Assembly (NCBI GenBank): GCA_020832305.1
Contig: JAFIEV010000042.1
Coordinates: 328,607-392,606 of the forward strand
From: Cyclobacteriaceae bacterium
Lineage (GTDB): Bacteria; Bacteroidota; Bacteroidia; Cytophagales; Cyclobacteriaceae
DNA: 64,000 nt
Direction of reading: 5' to 3'
Both the position numbers and the translations under genes were made by a program. A model generated the notes under the pieces. The model was not told the origin of the DNA, searched no databases, and saw nothing but the letters and a program-made list of their open reading frames with translations. Shown here piece after piece: positions 8,444 to 18,042 of this stretch (within the stretch, counting starts at the first letter, position 1; every line of letters starts with the position of its first letter).

Positions 8444-9703
8444 TTATTCTTGAGAGACTATATTATCTTTTACTGTAAGGTGTCGGCTCACAATTTCGTT
8501 AAACTGACTAATTCTCTTTGGCCAGGTATTATTTTCACTAAACTGCATCCTTCTGTCTTGTAAACTCTCACAATCATCTGCAATGGATTGTTTTATTGCG
8601 TCGTTGAAGGCTTCAGGGGCATCGACTAAATAAATAACCGACTTGAACGATTCAATATCACTCGAAAAACAAGTAGATACCACAGGTTTACCTGCGGCCA
8701 GATATTCATTTATTTTTAATGGGTAAATACTTTTGGTTAGTTCATTATATCTGAACGGTATTATTGTACAATCAAACTGGTGTAGGTAAGCAGGTAAATA
8801 TTCATGGAGCACCGATCCTGTGGTTGTGACGTTACTGCACTTTTTTGTTTGCTCAAACAACTCATCAGAAATACTTTCAGGACCAACCATCACCAGTAAA
8901 TATTCTGGTAAGCCTTTAGCAATCTGTAAAACAAGATGATAATTAATACGGTTGTCGATATTTCCGATATATCCAATTACCCCTTTATATCTACGCTCCT
9001 TATTAAATATTGCAGCATTTGAAATTGTTTTAACGGCAAATTCTTGCTTAAAAAGTTTTGTATCGGCGGCATTCTGACTTAAATAAACTGTAGAGTGGTA
9101 CTGCTTACACAATTCCATTAGTCGATGCGAAGATGCCAGTACAACATCTGATTTTTTCATAAAGGCAATCTCCAAAGAAGGACCATGCTTAAAAATATAC
9201 TCTGAGTAGCGAATATCATCCCAGCAATGATAAATTGTAAGTAAAGGTTTAAAAGAAGCCGGAAAATAATTACCAATAAAAGGATTATAAGAATTTAAAA
9301 AAATAAAGTTTTTTACATTACATTTTTTAAATACCTTCTCTAACCGTATATAAGTGATTCTTTCATTCGCTTTTTGTAATAAATCATATAATTTTCCCGG
9401 AGGCAGAAAATTTACCGGAATGATAAAGCCTGATGATATCAGATGAAGCTGTGGAAGATCTTCGATGGGTCTGACAATTCTATATTTCCAAAAAAAATAA
9501 GATAAGAAGATTCTTTTAACTTTCCTGGTAGATATACGGGTAAAGAAATCCTTCAAAGTATATGGCCTGTCAACATAATAAACATCAGTGTATTTAGAAA
9601 GTTCTTTCGCATAAGCATTTGGAATAGATGCGTATTTACCCTGCCATTCAGAAATGCCTATGATTAAAATCGATAACTGACGTGTAGTATATATATTATT
9701 CAT
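8444..9703 (-). CDS. Family-1/4-like glycosyltransferase (GT-B fold)
   Basis: A 419-residue GT-B glycosyltransferase. It begins with SILIIGISEWQGKYASIPNAYAKELSKYTDVYYVDRP, and its C-terminal half has GVIGYIGNIDNRINY, MVGPESIS, and PLKINEYLAAGKPVVST. These match the neighbouring convergent enzyme at 7210-8439 position by position, so the two are probably distant paralogues with different acceptors or sugars. The upstream spacer (9704-9938) is AT-rich and separates it from a rightward membrane-protein gene. It is the only leftward gene left of that membrane protein, so it likely has its own promoter, which I could not identify. Confidence 0.8.
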   Translation of the reverse strand: MNNIYTTRQLSILIIGISEWQGKYASIPNAYAKELSKYTDVYYVDRPYTLKDFFTRISTRKVKRIFLSYFFWKYRIVRPIEDLPQLHLISSGFIIPVNFLPPGKLYDLLQKANERITYIRLEKVFKKCNVKNFIFLNSYNPFIGNYFPASFKPLLTIYHCWDDIRYSEYIFKHGPSLEIAFMKKSDVVLASSHRLMELCKQYHSTVYLSQNAADTKLFKQEFAVKTISNAAIFNKERRYKGVIGYIGNIDNRINYHLVLQIAKGLPEYLLVMVGPESISDELFEQTKKCSNVTTTGSVLHEYLPAYLHQFDCTIIPFRYNELTKSIYPLKINEYLAAGKPVVSTCFSSDIESFKSVIYLVDAPEAFNDAIKQSIADDCESLQDRRMQFSENNTWPKRISQFNEIVSRHLTVKDNIVSQE

Positions 9704-9938
9704 ACACCAATTTAAATTAAAAAACTTGGCTCATAATGAAATAAAGTCTTAAATTTTTTGCGTTAAAGTTTCATAAAATCAAAAATTAATAATTGCGAAG
9801 TTAAAAATAAAATAACAAATACACTTATCCTAGTAATTTTTTGTCCCACATTTAATTATTAAAAGATGAATTACTATATTTCGGTGAAGCTCAGAAAGGC
9901 CTACAAGTCCAATTCAGCACAGTTTTTAATACAATTTT

Positions 9939-11474
9939 ATGTTTATGAAAGAACAAAGAATCTATGCCATTTACTATCTGATCGTTTTTGCCTATGGCTT
10001 ATTTTTTTTAAGTCGTAGCTATTATCCATTTATTGATGTTCCTAGTCATTTGGCAGAGGCCAGCATTTATAAATACTACAATGATGAATACAATGATTTT
10101 GATAAATACTATGTCTTAAACCATGAGGGGTATCCCAACACCTTCCATTTGTACATTTATGCTCTTCCATTTTTTAAGAGTGTTCATCAGGCAGATCGCA
10201 TTATTCACTTTATTTTAATTGTATCATTACCATTGATTGTGCTTGGTGTCATTATAAGTCTCAAAGGCAATCCATTAGCGGCCTTTTTATCATTACTTTT
10301 TATCTATGGCTATAATATTACCTGTGGGTTTACTGGCAATGCCATCGCTTTACATGCCACACTTTTGGTACTATGGGTTTACCTTAGTGACCTTAATTTG
10401 CCTGCCTTATGGAAAAAAGTATTAATAACCATAACACTATGCGCAATTTTTTTTATGCATGCCCAAATAGCTGTCTTTGCTATGTTGTTTCTAGGATGTA
10501 TATCATTATACCGCTACTATAAAAGATTAGGAAATCTAATACTTTGCATCTTATATGTAATTCCGGTAATGGCGCTCATTCTTAACTGGATTCTAAGAAA
10601 ACAAATAGACTCAGAAGCTGGAGATATCGATAAAACACCTGTAGGTGAATTTCTTGCAGAATACTACTCACAGGAATTTTTTATTACGTATCTGAGAAGG
10701 TTTAAATTTCTGATCGCTGATAATTTGCCATTGTTTGAAGGCAAAACAGGCATACTCATTGCACTTTTATTTTTTGTTTTGGTTATTTTTTTTCTGATAA
10801 AAGGTGTATTACTACAATTAAAATCTTCATCAGGCATTCTCCAACCGATAATTGCTGACTTTCGTTTACAAACGATACTGGTTTTTCTGGCAACCACGCT
10901 TTTGTGTTATTTTCTCTTACCTGAACGCATCCCAGGTCAGCACCCTATTTACGATCGGGTTACAACCTTGATTCCAATAACGCTAATATTGATTATCAGT
11001 CGACTACCTTTACAAAAACGCCTGTATATACCTTTGGTTTCAATGGCCTTGATATTACATTTTACCTTATGGAGTGAATATCTTATTGATTTTGACCAGC
11101 AGGCGAGTACTGGTATTGAAGTCATTCCAGAAAACAATGGTGAAATACTTAGTAGCTTAATCTACGAAGAAAATTTCAGAGGCAGGCCGGCATTCAGACA
11201 TTTCCAAAACTATTATATCTCCAATAGCAAAGGCATCAGTACGACACGAATCATTGAATTTCGTTTTGGCATGATTCGCAAAAATCCTGAAAACAAGCTC
11301 CCTGAGCAGCTTGAAAAATGGGGTATAAATGAATTAAATGTGGTTTTGTTGGATAAAATCGACTTATTGCTTTACAAAGGCAATCCAGAATTGATAGACT
11401 CAGATGTATCAACCAGGCTTGAAAATATCAAGCAATCAAAAGATTGGTACCTGTACAAAGTAAGAAAATTTTAA
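9939..11474 (+). CDS. Multi-pass membrane protein, GT-C-like
   Basis: A 511-residue protein with about 11 transmembrane helices and a soluble C-terminal tail (about 390-511). The first loop contains the acidic motif PFIDVPSHLAEASIY, in the place where GT-C glycosyltransferases have a catalytic Asp/Glu in the first periplasmic loop. That, and its position among polysaccharide genes, suggests a polyprenyl-phosphate-sugar-dependent transferase. I do not recognise the exact family. ATG codons at 9939 and 9945 are both possible. A TATATTTC hexamer-like -7 element at 9875-9882 is one base off the phylum consensus. Confidence 0.6.
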   Translation: MFMKEQRIYAIYYLIVFAYGLFFLSRSYYPFIDVPSHLAEASIYKYYNDEYNDFDKYYVLNHEGYPNTFHLYIYALPFFKSVHQADRIIHFILIVSLPLIVLGVIISLKGNPLAAFLSLLFIYGYNITCGFTGNAIALHATLLVLWVYLSDLNLPALWKKVLITITLCAIFFMHAQIAVFAMLFLGCISLYRYYKRLGNLILCILYVIPVMALILNWILRKQIDSEAGDIDKTPVGEFLAEYYSQEFFITYLRRFKFLIADNLPLFEGKTGILIALLFFVLVIFFLIKGVLLQLKSSSGILQPIIADFRLQTILVFLATTLLCYFLLPERIPGQHPIYDRVTTLIPITLILIISRLPLQKRLYIPLVSMALILHFTLWSEYLIDFDQQASTGIEVIPENNGEILSSLIYEENFRGRPAFRHFQNYYISNSKGISTTRIIEFRFGMIRKNPENKLPEQLEKWGINELNVVLLDKIDLLLYKGNPELIDSDVSTRLENIKQSKDWYLYKVRKF

Positions 11475-11476
11475 AA

Positions 11477-12619
11477 TCACACAGTTGCTATCTTTTTATA
11501 GGCTTCTAATACCTTCTGAGCTGTATTTTGCCATGTAAAATGTTGTGCTCGATTTTTACCAGCTGTAATGAGCTTGCCTCTTAATTCTCCATCGCTTGTC
11601 AGTAAAGCCAAAGCATCTTGCATGCTTTTCTCACTAAAAGGATCTATTAAAAATGCAGCATCGCCGGCTATTTCAGGCATGGCAGTCACATTCGAGGTAA
11701 TCACTGGCGTACCTGCCAACATAGACTCCAAAATGGGCAAACCGAAGCTTTCCCTAACCGATGGATATACATAAAATAATGCGCGTCTGTATAATTCAGG
11801 CATAGAAGCCTGGCTTATATATCCGATAACGTGTATTTTATTTCGGATCTTGAAATAGGAAAATTCACGAAGAAGTTTTTCGAGATAACTTTCATCAACA
11901 TCGGTTATTACCAACGGCCTGGGTTCTGGATGTGAATCAGCATATTTACAGTATGCCTTTAAAAACCTCGACGTATTTTTTTTTGGTGCCGTATTTCCAA
12001 AAACCAAAATGTAATCTTTCGGCAATTGATGTATAACTTGAGATTCAGGAGAAATATAGTCATCATCAATACCAAACCTGGGATGCACGGCATTATAAAC
12101 AACTTCAACTTTATCGTCGGACTCTGATTTAAAATGCTTTTCAATTTTTTCCTTTTCGTAATGGGAGACTGTGAAGACCCTGACACATTTTTTATAAAAA
12201 GCAGGTACTACAAACCTTCGGTAAAAATTTCCAAATACCTGATAAGGGGTTCCTGAAAGAGTGAATTTTTCGAGGTAAATAATATCATGCAATGTTAGTA
12301 CTTTGGGGATCTTACAGAACAATGGTCCTGTATTACTCGTAAAATGTATGACATCTAATTGATACTTGCTGGCAATCTTTGGCAAATGATACTGCTCCCA
12401 TGAACCATAAAACCAGGAATCAATCTGTACGAAATGAAAATTAATTTTCACATCCGGGAATAGCCCCGGATCGAAAGCATCCTTAGTAAAAATATAATAT
12501 TGGTTTTGGATATCTATATCCTGAAGGGCACGGATTATCTCAATGGCAACTACCTCCATCCCATGTTTCTTCTGTCGGAAGATACGTTGCGCCTCAATTC
12601 CAATTTTTAATGGTCTCAT
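11477..12619 (-). CDS. Family-4 glycosyltransferase (paralogue of 16880-18022)
   Basis: A GT-B enzyme of 380 residues. The start KIGIEAQRIFRQKKHGMEVVAIEIIRAL, a mid-section LTLHDIIYLE and the C-terminal ESFGLPILESMLAGTPVITSNVTAMPEIAGDAA are classic GT4 features; the E-x7-E pair is in the last of these. The closest relative in the window is the gene at 16880-18022: both share the R-I/L-IGIEAQRIF start, W-EQ-x-LP, TxNTGPL and the same ending, so the pair arose by duplication. I chose the ATG at 12619 because it matches the paralogue's start; an ATG at 12631 adds four residues. Last gene of the leftward exopolysaccharide run. Confidence 0.88.
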   Translation of the reverse strand: MRPLKIGIEAQRIFRQKKHGMEVVAIEIIRALQDIDIQNQYYIFTKDAFDPGLFPDVKINFHFVQIDSWFYGSWEQYHLPKIASKYQLDVIHFTSNTGPLFCKIPKVLTLHDIIYLEKFTLSGTPYQVFGNFYRRFVVPAFYKKCVRVFTVSHYEKEKIEKHFKSESDDKVEVVYNAVHPRFGIDDDYISPESQVIHQLPKDYILVFGNTAPKKNTSRFLKAYCKYADSHPEPRPLVITDVDESYLEKLLREFSYFKIRNKIHVIGYISQASMPELYRRALFYVYPSVRESFGLPILESMLAGTPVITSNVTAMPEIAGDAAFLIDPFSEKSMQDALALLTSDGELRGKLITAGKNRAQHFTWQNTAQKVLEAYKKIATV

Positions 12620-12647
12620 ATAAAATGGCATTTAGCCTTAATAGAAA

Positions 12648-14162
12648 TTAAAAAACACTATTCTTAAAATCAAATAAAAATACCCTACCTCCACGGTAGT
12701 TATAACGATTTATTTCCTCACCATAGACTTGTAAAATTTCAGCTAATTTATGATTATCATCATTTACGGAAATAATCCAAACCCTTGAATTGCCATCAAT
12801 TGAATGTAAATCATTATCAGATATCAGATATCTTCTTGGCACATCCTCTCCGTACACAATTTTATATTGATTCAATTCGGGAAAATCTTTTAAATAGTAA
12901 TCGAAAGTTGGAGTAGAGAAATAGCTGACATACAGCACATCATCGGGCTTGGCAAATTTAATAACATATTCAAGTGTTGGCTTTATTTCCTCTTCCACAT
13001 TTGGCCGAATGAATTGAAAAGCGCTTATCATAAAAGGCTGAAACAGTACCAGTGAAACCAATAATATAAAAATTGGCTTTTTAAAACGGTCCCTGACATC
13101 AGAAAGGAAATATAAACCTGATACAAGTAAAATAATTGAACCCGCAGATGTAAACAATAAAACTCTGCCTGCAAAAGGAATTACCTTTAAAGCACTCAGC
13201 AACATAAATAAGGGTATGATTATTATAAAAACGAGATGGTGATACTGCTTATGGAATATGTAGAATACACAAGCAAATAATATAAAAAAAGCGTACAAAG
13301 CCTCCACATTCCATGCTCCGGCAACATGTATAAAATATTCACCCAATACATCAAAAAACCACAAAAAATCAGAAGATGTTGTAAAATTTAAGGGCATCCA
13401 TTTATTCTCAATCGTCCAGTATCGTATTTGCAAAAGTTGGTTTTCCTTGTAATGTATAATAATGGTGAAATAATAAATAACAAAGCTTACTAGCCACATC
13501 AGACCCATTGGCAAATAACGATACCATACTGAGAACTGTTTTTGTCTTATGAGCTCAAACAAAATCCACAAGCCTACAGTAACCATTACAAAGACTATAG
13601 AAAATGAAAACCATACCGCTATTGCTCCGTAAAGTCCTATCCACAGTAATCTTTTCGAAGAAAATTGGGTAATTTTTTCATCAAGTATCAAAAAATAAAA
13701 AATAATGGCAACCATCAGTTCCAAACTATACTGCTTTAGTTCTGACGAGTAATAAATTAGTTTATATGAAAACACAAAAATGGCAAGACTTATCGTGGTT
13801 ACAACAGGATTGGCCAGTTTCTGCAACAATTTATAGAAGAAAAACATTGACAAAATGCCAAATAACAATGGCCAAAGTCTATAAATTCGTTCATCATACC
13901 CAAATAATTCTATTGTTATCTTTTGTAAATAAAGAAAACCCATTGGGGCTATCTGTATGAAATCTAAAGGCTTCAGCAAATCGATAAAACCCCGGTTTTC
14001 TAAATTGGTAGCCAGCATGGCCTCATCTACCCAAAAATCTCTGTTAAATAAATATTGACGCAATCTTAATATAACGCCAATTACAATCAGCAAATAGTGA
14101 AATTTGTTACTTAAGGCAAACTCCTGCAGCTTATCCAATTTTTCTTTATCGATTTTCATCAT
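12648..14162 (-). CDS. GT39/ArnT-like membrane glycosyltransferase
   Basis: A 504-residue integral membrane protein with about 11 helices. The first periplasmic loop holds NRDFWVDEAMLATN, the D-E catalytic motif of the PMT/ArnT superfamily, followed by IAPMGFLYLQK. The C-terminal 120 residues are soluble. Family members transfer a sugar from a polyprenyl-phosphate donor outside the membrane. The neighbouring upstream gene encodes a UbiA-type prenyltransferase that could make such a donor. Both lie in the leftward exopolysaccharide operon, although a spacer of 149 bases separates them. Confidence 0.8.
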   Translation of the reverse strand: MMKIDKEKLDKLQEFALSNKFHYLLIVIGVILRLRQYLFNRDFWVDEAMLATNLENRGFIDLLKPLDFIQIAPMGFLYLQKITIELFGYDERIYRLWPLLFGILSMFFFYKLLQKLANPVVTTISLAIFVFSYKLIYYSSELKQYSLELMVAIIFYFLILDEKITQFSSKRLLWIGLYGAIAVWFSFSIVFVMVTVGLWILFELIRQKQFSVWYRYLPMGLMWLVSFVIYYFTIIIHYKENQLLQIRYWTIENKWMPLNFTTSSDFLWFFDVLGEYFIHVAGAWNVEALYAFFILFACVFYIFHKQYHHLVFIIIIPLFMLLSALKVIPFAGRVLLFTSAGSIILLVSGLYFLSDVRDRFKKPIFILLVSLVLFQPFMISAFQFIRPNVEEEIKPTLEYVIKFAKPDDVLYVSYFSTPTFDYYLKDFPELNQYKIVYGEDVPRRYLISDNDLHSIDGNSRVWIISVNDDNHKLAEILQVYGEEINRYNYRGGRVFLFDFKNSVF

Positions 14163-14311
14163 CGTACCCCGGGTTATTTACTCTTTTCATTATTGTATTA
14201 AAAATAACTCTCATAAACCGCTCAAAATCAGCGAAATTAAAGTGTAACATCCGTTTGGTCTGCCTTTTGTAACACTTTAATCTACTATTTCACAATTTAT
14301 ATGTGGCCAAA

Positions 14312-15238
14312 CTAAAAATGTCTTTCCAAAAAGATATTTAAAAACTCAATTTTGACATAGAGCAGAGAAACCAATATCACACTCAAAATCAAAACATAGG
14401 TCATAAAATATTTCCGCTTATACAGCTTTTCAGGTCTTTGCGCCGGAGAATCGCTCTCGTATCCGATCTTCAGATACCATGCAAACAGCAGTGCGAAAAA
14501 TGGAAAACTTAACAGAAGTTCAATTTTATTCTTAACTAAAAAGATACCTAGAAAAAAGCAGGAGGTCATTGCATAAAAGAATACAGAAATAAGTAAACTT
14601 AATTCTGTATAATGCTTAAAAGATTTCCGGTATAAACCAGCCGTTTCCTTGTCATCAATAAACCGATATTCAGAAAACCTCTTAGTCCCCATTAAGAAGG
14701 CCCCACCCATCCAATAGGCAACAAGCATACTTGAAGGAGGAAAAATTTCCGGAGTAAAAATAAACCAGCCTAATGCAAAACGAATGGGATTGTTAAAAGA
14801 TTCGGATAATACATCAATATAAGCTTTATCTTTGGTGCGAATCGGCTCAACATTGTAAAGAACCCCCATGACTAATAACAATACTTCTGTATAAAAGAAA
14901 TTGATATTAATCTGCCACGAAATAGCCAATCCCAAAATAGCAAGTATTGCATATTCAATGTAAATAATCTTCGGATTTAAAACTTTAGTGACTGAAGGTC
15001 GATTCTTTTTAATGGGATGAAACTTATCAAATTTAGCATCAATCCATTCATTGATAACATAATTGGCGGAGGCAATTAAACAAGTAGCCACTATACCAGC
15101 TACTATTTTTATAATCAATTCAGTATCGAATTGAACCTCAAAATAGACCAGGGCAAAAAGCATCCCAGGTACCATAAAAACGTTTTTAAACCAATGGTCA
15201 GGCCTGGCCAGTGAAATGTAGTCGCTTAGTTTGTTCAT
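14312..15238 (-). CDS. UbiA-family prenyltransferase, decaprenyl-phosphate phosphoribosyltransferase-like
   Basis: A 308-residue membrane protein with about nine helices. It starts SLARPDHWFKNVFMVPG and carries the first Asp-rich motif as NYVINEWIDAKFDKFHPIKKNRP; the second polar loop near residue 150 includes YIDVLSESFNNPIRFALGW. This combination is typical of the DPPR-synthase branch of the UbiA family, which moves phosphoribose from PRPP to a polyprenyl phosphate. In mycobacteria this makes the precursor of arabinofuranose donors. Here it suggests a lipid-linked ribofuranose-type donor for the exopolysaccharide. No DprE1/E2-like epimerase is visible in the window. Confidence 0.8.
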   Translation of the reverse strand: MNKLSDYISLARPDHWFKNVFMVPGMLFALVYFEVQFDTELIIKIVAGIVATCLIASANYVINEWIDAKFDKFHPIKKNRPSVTKVLNPKIIYIEYAILAILGLAISWQININFFYTEVLLLVMGVLYNVEPIRTKDKAYIDVLSESFNNPIRFALGWFIFTPEIFPPSSMLVAYWMGGAFLMGTKRFSEYRFIDDKETAGLYRKSFKHYTELSLLISVFFYAMTSCFFLGIFLVKNKIELLLSFPFFALLFAWYLKIGYESDSPAQRPEKLYKRKYFMTYVLILSVILVSLLYVKIEFLNIFLERHF

Positions 15239-15295
15239 CGTAAATCAGCAATATTTAAGTAGTTAGTAGTTAGCAAATAATAAAAATTACTCTTG

Positions 15296-15303
15296 CAAAT
15301 ATA
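15296..15303 (-). promoter_or_regulatory. Possible -7 element upstream of the UbiA-type gene
   Basis: On the minus strand the sequence reads TATATTTG, an exact TAnnTTTG match, 57 bases ahead of the prenyltransferase start. A good -33 element is not evident. It would allow separate expression of the last genes of the cluster. Confidence 0.3.
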
Positions 15304-15348
15304 AAAAATATGGTTCTAATTATTCGATTATTTATTAATATATTTATA

Positions 15349-16878
15349 TTAATTAAGTACAATAAAAACCGGAGTCTCTGAGATGGTCAGGTTAATTTTT
15401 CCATTAGTCGATTTAAGAGGTTTAATATCACAAACAGTTTCACTTTTTTGAAGCTGAGCCAGTTGCACTTCTGATTTTGATATTTCCAGCGGGAATTGAT
15501 AGTTTTCTATTGTCTTATCTTCACTGGTGCCCAGCCATACAGCATATATTTTTTTCCTCGAGGTGCGATCGATATATTCATGTATATGAACCTGCTTGTT
15601 GGTTTCATCTTTGTGTGTGGTATTGAAATGCATACCTTTTAAAAGATTTTTAAAAGCATATAGATAATACCAGCTAACTTTGGGGGTCCAGTCATCTTTT
15701 GGACCTACAAGACCTGATGTGGAATACTGGGTCGCGTCAGAAGGGTCTACATCCCTTAGCATATACATAAAGGATTTATGAATGCCAGCTGACATTGAAA
15801 TCATAATAGATCTTAACAACCAAATGGCCTGCACATCGTAAATAGAATAAGAACCAAAAGATTGTGCTGCCTGCACAGACTGTGGGTTGGTATCATATCC
15901 AAATTCGGTGAGCCACACTTCTTTGCCAGGCAGGTGTTGGTGGGTCCATTGTACAAGTGGCGCCAGTTTATCATAAAGTTTATCATCTTCAGGGCTGATA
16001 CCCACACCTTTTCTTTGGGAGTATCTACCAGGTTCCACTCTTGAGTAGTGATGGAAGTTGAGGACATCAAATACAAAATCTCCATTTCTGTGTTCATCAC
16101 ACCAACCTTTCATGGCTTTTACATAGTCGATGTCAAGTTTGGAGATTCCACCCATTACGAGTTGAGCGTCTGGATCGGCATTTTTTATTCCGATTTGAGG
16201 CCCAAGTTTACCGAGATGGCCATCCCTGTCAGCGCTCGACATAGCGGCAAACTCAATTGGCGAAAATTCATGTTCGTGTGTCATCCACCAGCAATCTGGT
16301 TCATTCCAGTTTTCATAATACTTTAAAGTTCCCAGCCCGGTTAGAGGCTTTTGTCCTTCTTTGAGCTTAAGATTTTCTACAGGAACTTTCACTTTACCAT
16401 ACCTTGCAGCATACTGATACATAAAGCTGCCATGGGCTTCATAGGCCGCGGGGTCGGTGGTTTCAAAACCTTTTAAATATGGTTTACCCCGCGTGCCGGC
16501 GCCAATCCAGTTAGTGCCTCCCTGAATACAGGGAAAAACAAAAATATCTGCTTCCCCGAGTTTTTCATAATAGGCATCAAAGTTCCAATACCCACCCCAT
16601 AGATTAAATTCAATCTGGCTATTCGGATACCCGGGATATCCCGCCTCTCCATTTCCCTCATTCCAACTCCAGTCGTGATATTCTCTTACACCTCCAGCAA
16701 CCTGCATTACATCCAAAGGATCATCAATAAAAGCGTTAATGCCTACAAATTGATCTACCGTAGCCTGCTTATCAAATACTGCCTTATCGAGTTCCATCTG
16801 CTGGCCTTCACTGGTACCACATGCGTAAAAGATCAATACCAATGACAGAGAAAAAACCAATTTAATGTAACTTTTCAT
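15349..16878 (-). CDS. Secreted lipoprotein glycoside hydrolase, clan GH-A (GH39-like)
   Basis: A 509-residue lipoprotein. The signal peptide ends in a lipobox with Cys20 (FYAC). The mature part is a (beta/alpha)8 glycosidase: YENWNEPD contains the acid/base Glu193 after the conserved Asn, and VWLTEFGYD contains the nucleophile Glu325. The spacing of about 130 residues fits clan GH-A, and the layout resembles GH39. The gene sits between two glycosyltransferases of the leftward exopolysaccharide operon (one base from its upstream neighbour's stop). It may trim, edit or release the polymer rather than serve in nutrition. Confidence 0.78.
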   Translation of the reverse strand: MKSYIKLVFSLSLVLIFYACGTSEGQQMELDKAVFDKQATVDQFVGINAFIDDPLDVMQVAGGVREYHDWSWNEGNGEAGYPGYPNSQIEFNLWGGYWNFDAYYEKLGEADIFVFPCIQGGTNWIGAGTRGKPYLKGFETTDPAAYEAHGSFMYQYAARYGKVKVPVENLKLKEGQKPLTGLGTLKYYENWNEPDCWWMTHEHEFSPIEFAAMSSADRDGHLGKLGPQIGIKNADPDAQLVMGGISKLDIDYVKAMKGWCDEHRNGDFVFDVLNFHHYSRVEPGRYSQRKGVGISPEDDKLYDKLAPLVQWTHQHLPGKEVWLTEFGYDTNPQSVQAAQSFGSYSIYDVQAIWLLRSIMISMSAGIHKSFMYMLRDVDPSDATQYSTSGLVGPKDDWTPKVSWYYLYAFKNLLKGMHFNTTHKDETNKQVHIHEYIDRTSRKKIYAVWLGTSEDKTIENYQFPLEISKSEVQLAQLQKSETVCDIKPLKSTNGKINLTISETPVFIVLN

Positions 16879-16879
16879 T

Positions 16880-18022
16880 TTATTGAGAATTATAGGTTTG
16901 AAAATCTTTGTAAATCTTTTGCAATTTTAATCCGGAGCTTTGCCAGGTAAAGTTCTTATATCGTAGCAATCCTTTTCTGACAAGCTCTTGTCTTAGGTCT
17001 GATTGGTTTAGAATTTGTTGGATACCCATTGCAATATCATTAGGGTCAGAAGGATCTACCATCAAGGCGGCATCTCCCGCCACTTCCGGCATTGAAGAAG
17101 TATTTGAGGTTAAAACCGGTGTCCCACTGGCCATAGCTTCAAGTACCGGCATACCAAAGCCCTCCCGCAGGGAAGGGTATAGAAATAATTGGGCAAATCT
17201 ATACAATAAAGGCAGGTACTTGAATGGAAGGTAATCAAGCACAATAATATTGTTGAGTAAATCGCGATCGCCGAAATCCGAAAGGATGTTGTTGATTTCT
17301 GATTTTTTAAGGCCGGTAATCACCAGTTTTACAGGATTAGAAGTTTGCTTTACATAAATGTAATATGCCTCTAACACCCCCCTGGTATTCTTGCGCGGAT
17401 CGGTATTTCCAAAAAACAACATATAAAAATCAGGAAGCCGATAGAGGCTTTTGAAGTCAGATAGAAGTTTTTCAGAAGGTTCCCTGGCAAAAATTTCATT
17501 GACTCCATTATATACCAGGTCAATCTTATTGCCTGGTATATCAAAGAAACCGCTGATTCTGGCTTTTTCAGATTCTGATACTGTAATAATTCTGGCAGTT
17601 CTTTTCACAAGAAATGGCACGATCCATCTCCTGTACCAGTTACCAAAAATCTGATAATAAGACCCGCGTTGACGCAAAACTTCCAGATAAATAATATCAT
17701 GCAGGGTGAGTAATAAAGGTAATTTTAAAGCCAGTGGGCCTGTATTTGCCGTACAATGTAAAAGGTCAAGATTGTATTTTTTTACAATTCTTGGCAATTG
17801 AAACTGTTCCCATGTAGGGAATGAAAGCGCTTTAATTCTTACAAAATGAAAATTGGCGAGCTTTTTCGGAAATATATCCTTATCCAAAGGATTTCTTGTA
17901 AACACAAAATATTCATTTTCAGAATCAATTTGCTGTAAGGCCTTGATCAGTTCGATGGTGGCAACTTCCATTCCGTGCTTCTTATCTTTGAAAATCCTCT
18001 GTGCTTCAATACCTATTCTCAT
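16880..18022 (-). CDS. Family-4 glycosyltransferase (paralogue of 11477-12619)
   Basis: A 380-residue GT-B enzyme with start RIGIEAQRIFKDKKHGMEVATIELIKAL, mid motif LTLHDIIYLE and C-terminal EGFGMPVLEAMASGTPVLTSN with the two conserved Glu residues eight apart. It matches the gene at 11477-12619 along its whole length, including the NTGPL and SEKARI/YEKEKI regions. Two such paralogues in one locus suggest two similar linkages in the repeat unit. The stop is one base from the start of the downstream lipoprotein gene, so the operon is tightly packed. Confidence 0.9.
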   Translation of the reverse strand: MRIGIEAQRIFKDKKHGMEVATIELIKALQQIDSENEYFVFTRNPLDKDIFPKKLANFHFVRIKALSFPTWEQFQLPRIVKKYNLDLLHCTANTGPLALKLPLLLTLHDIIYLEVLRQRGSYYQIFGNWYRRWIVPFLVKRTARIITVSESEKARISGFFDIPGNKIDLVYNGVNEIFAREPSEKLLSDFKSLYRLPDFYMLFFGNTDPRKNTRGVLEAYYIYVKQTSNPVKLVITGLKKSEINNILSDFGDRDLLNNIIVLDYLPFKYLPLLYRFAQLFLYPSLREGFGMPVLEAMASGTPVLTSNTSSMPEVAGDAALMVDPSDPNDIAMGIQQILNQSDLRQELVRKGLLRYKNFTWQSSGLKLQKIYKDFQTYNSQ

Positions 18023-18042
18023 ATTTCTCTTTATGCACCTAA

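Noticed and set aside
8436-8450. Expected terminator between the convergent glycosyltransferases
   Set aside because: The stops are only four bases apart and no stable stem-loop is present.
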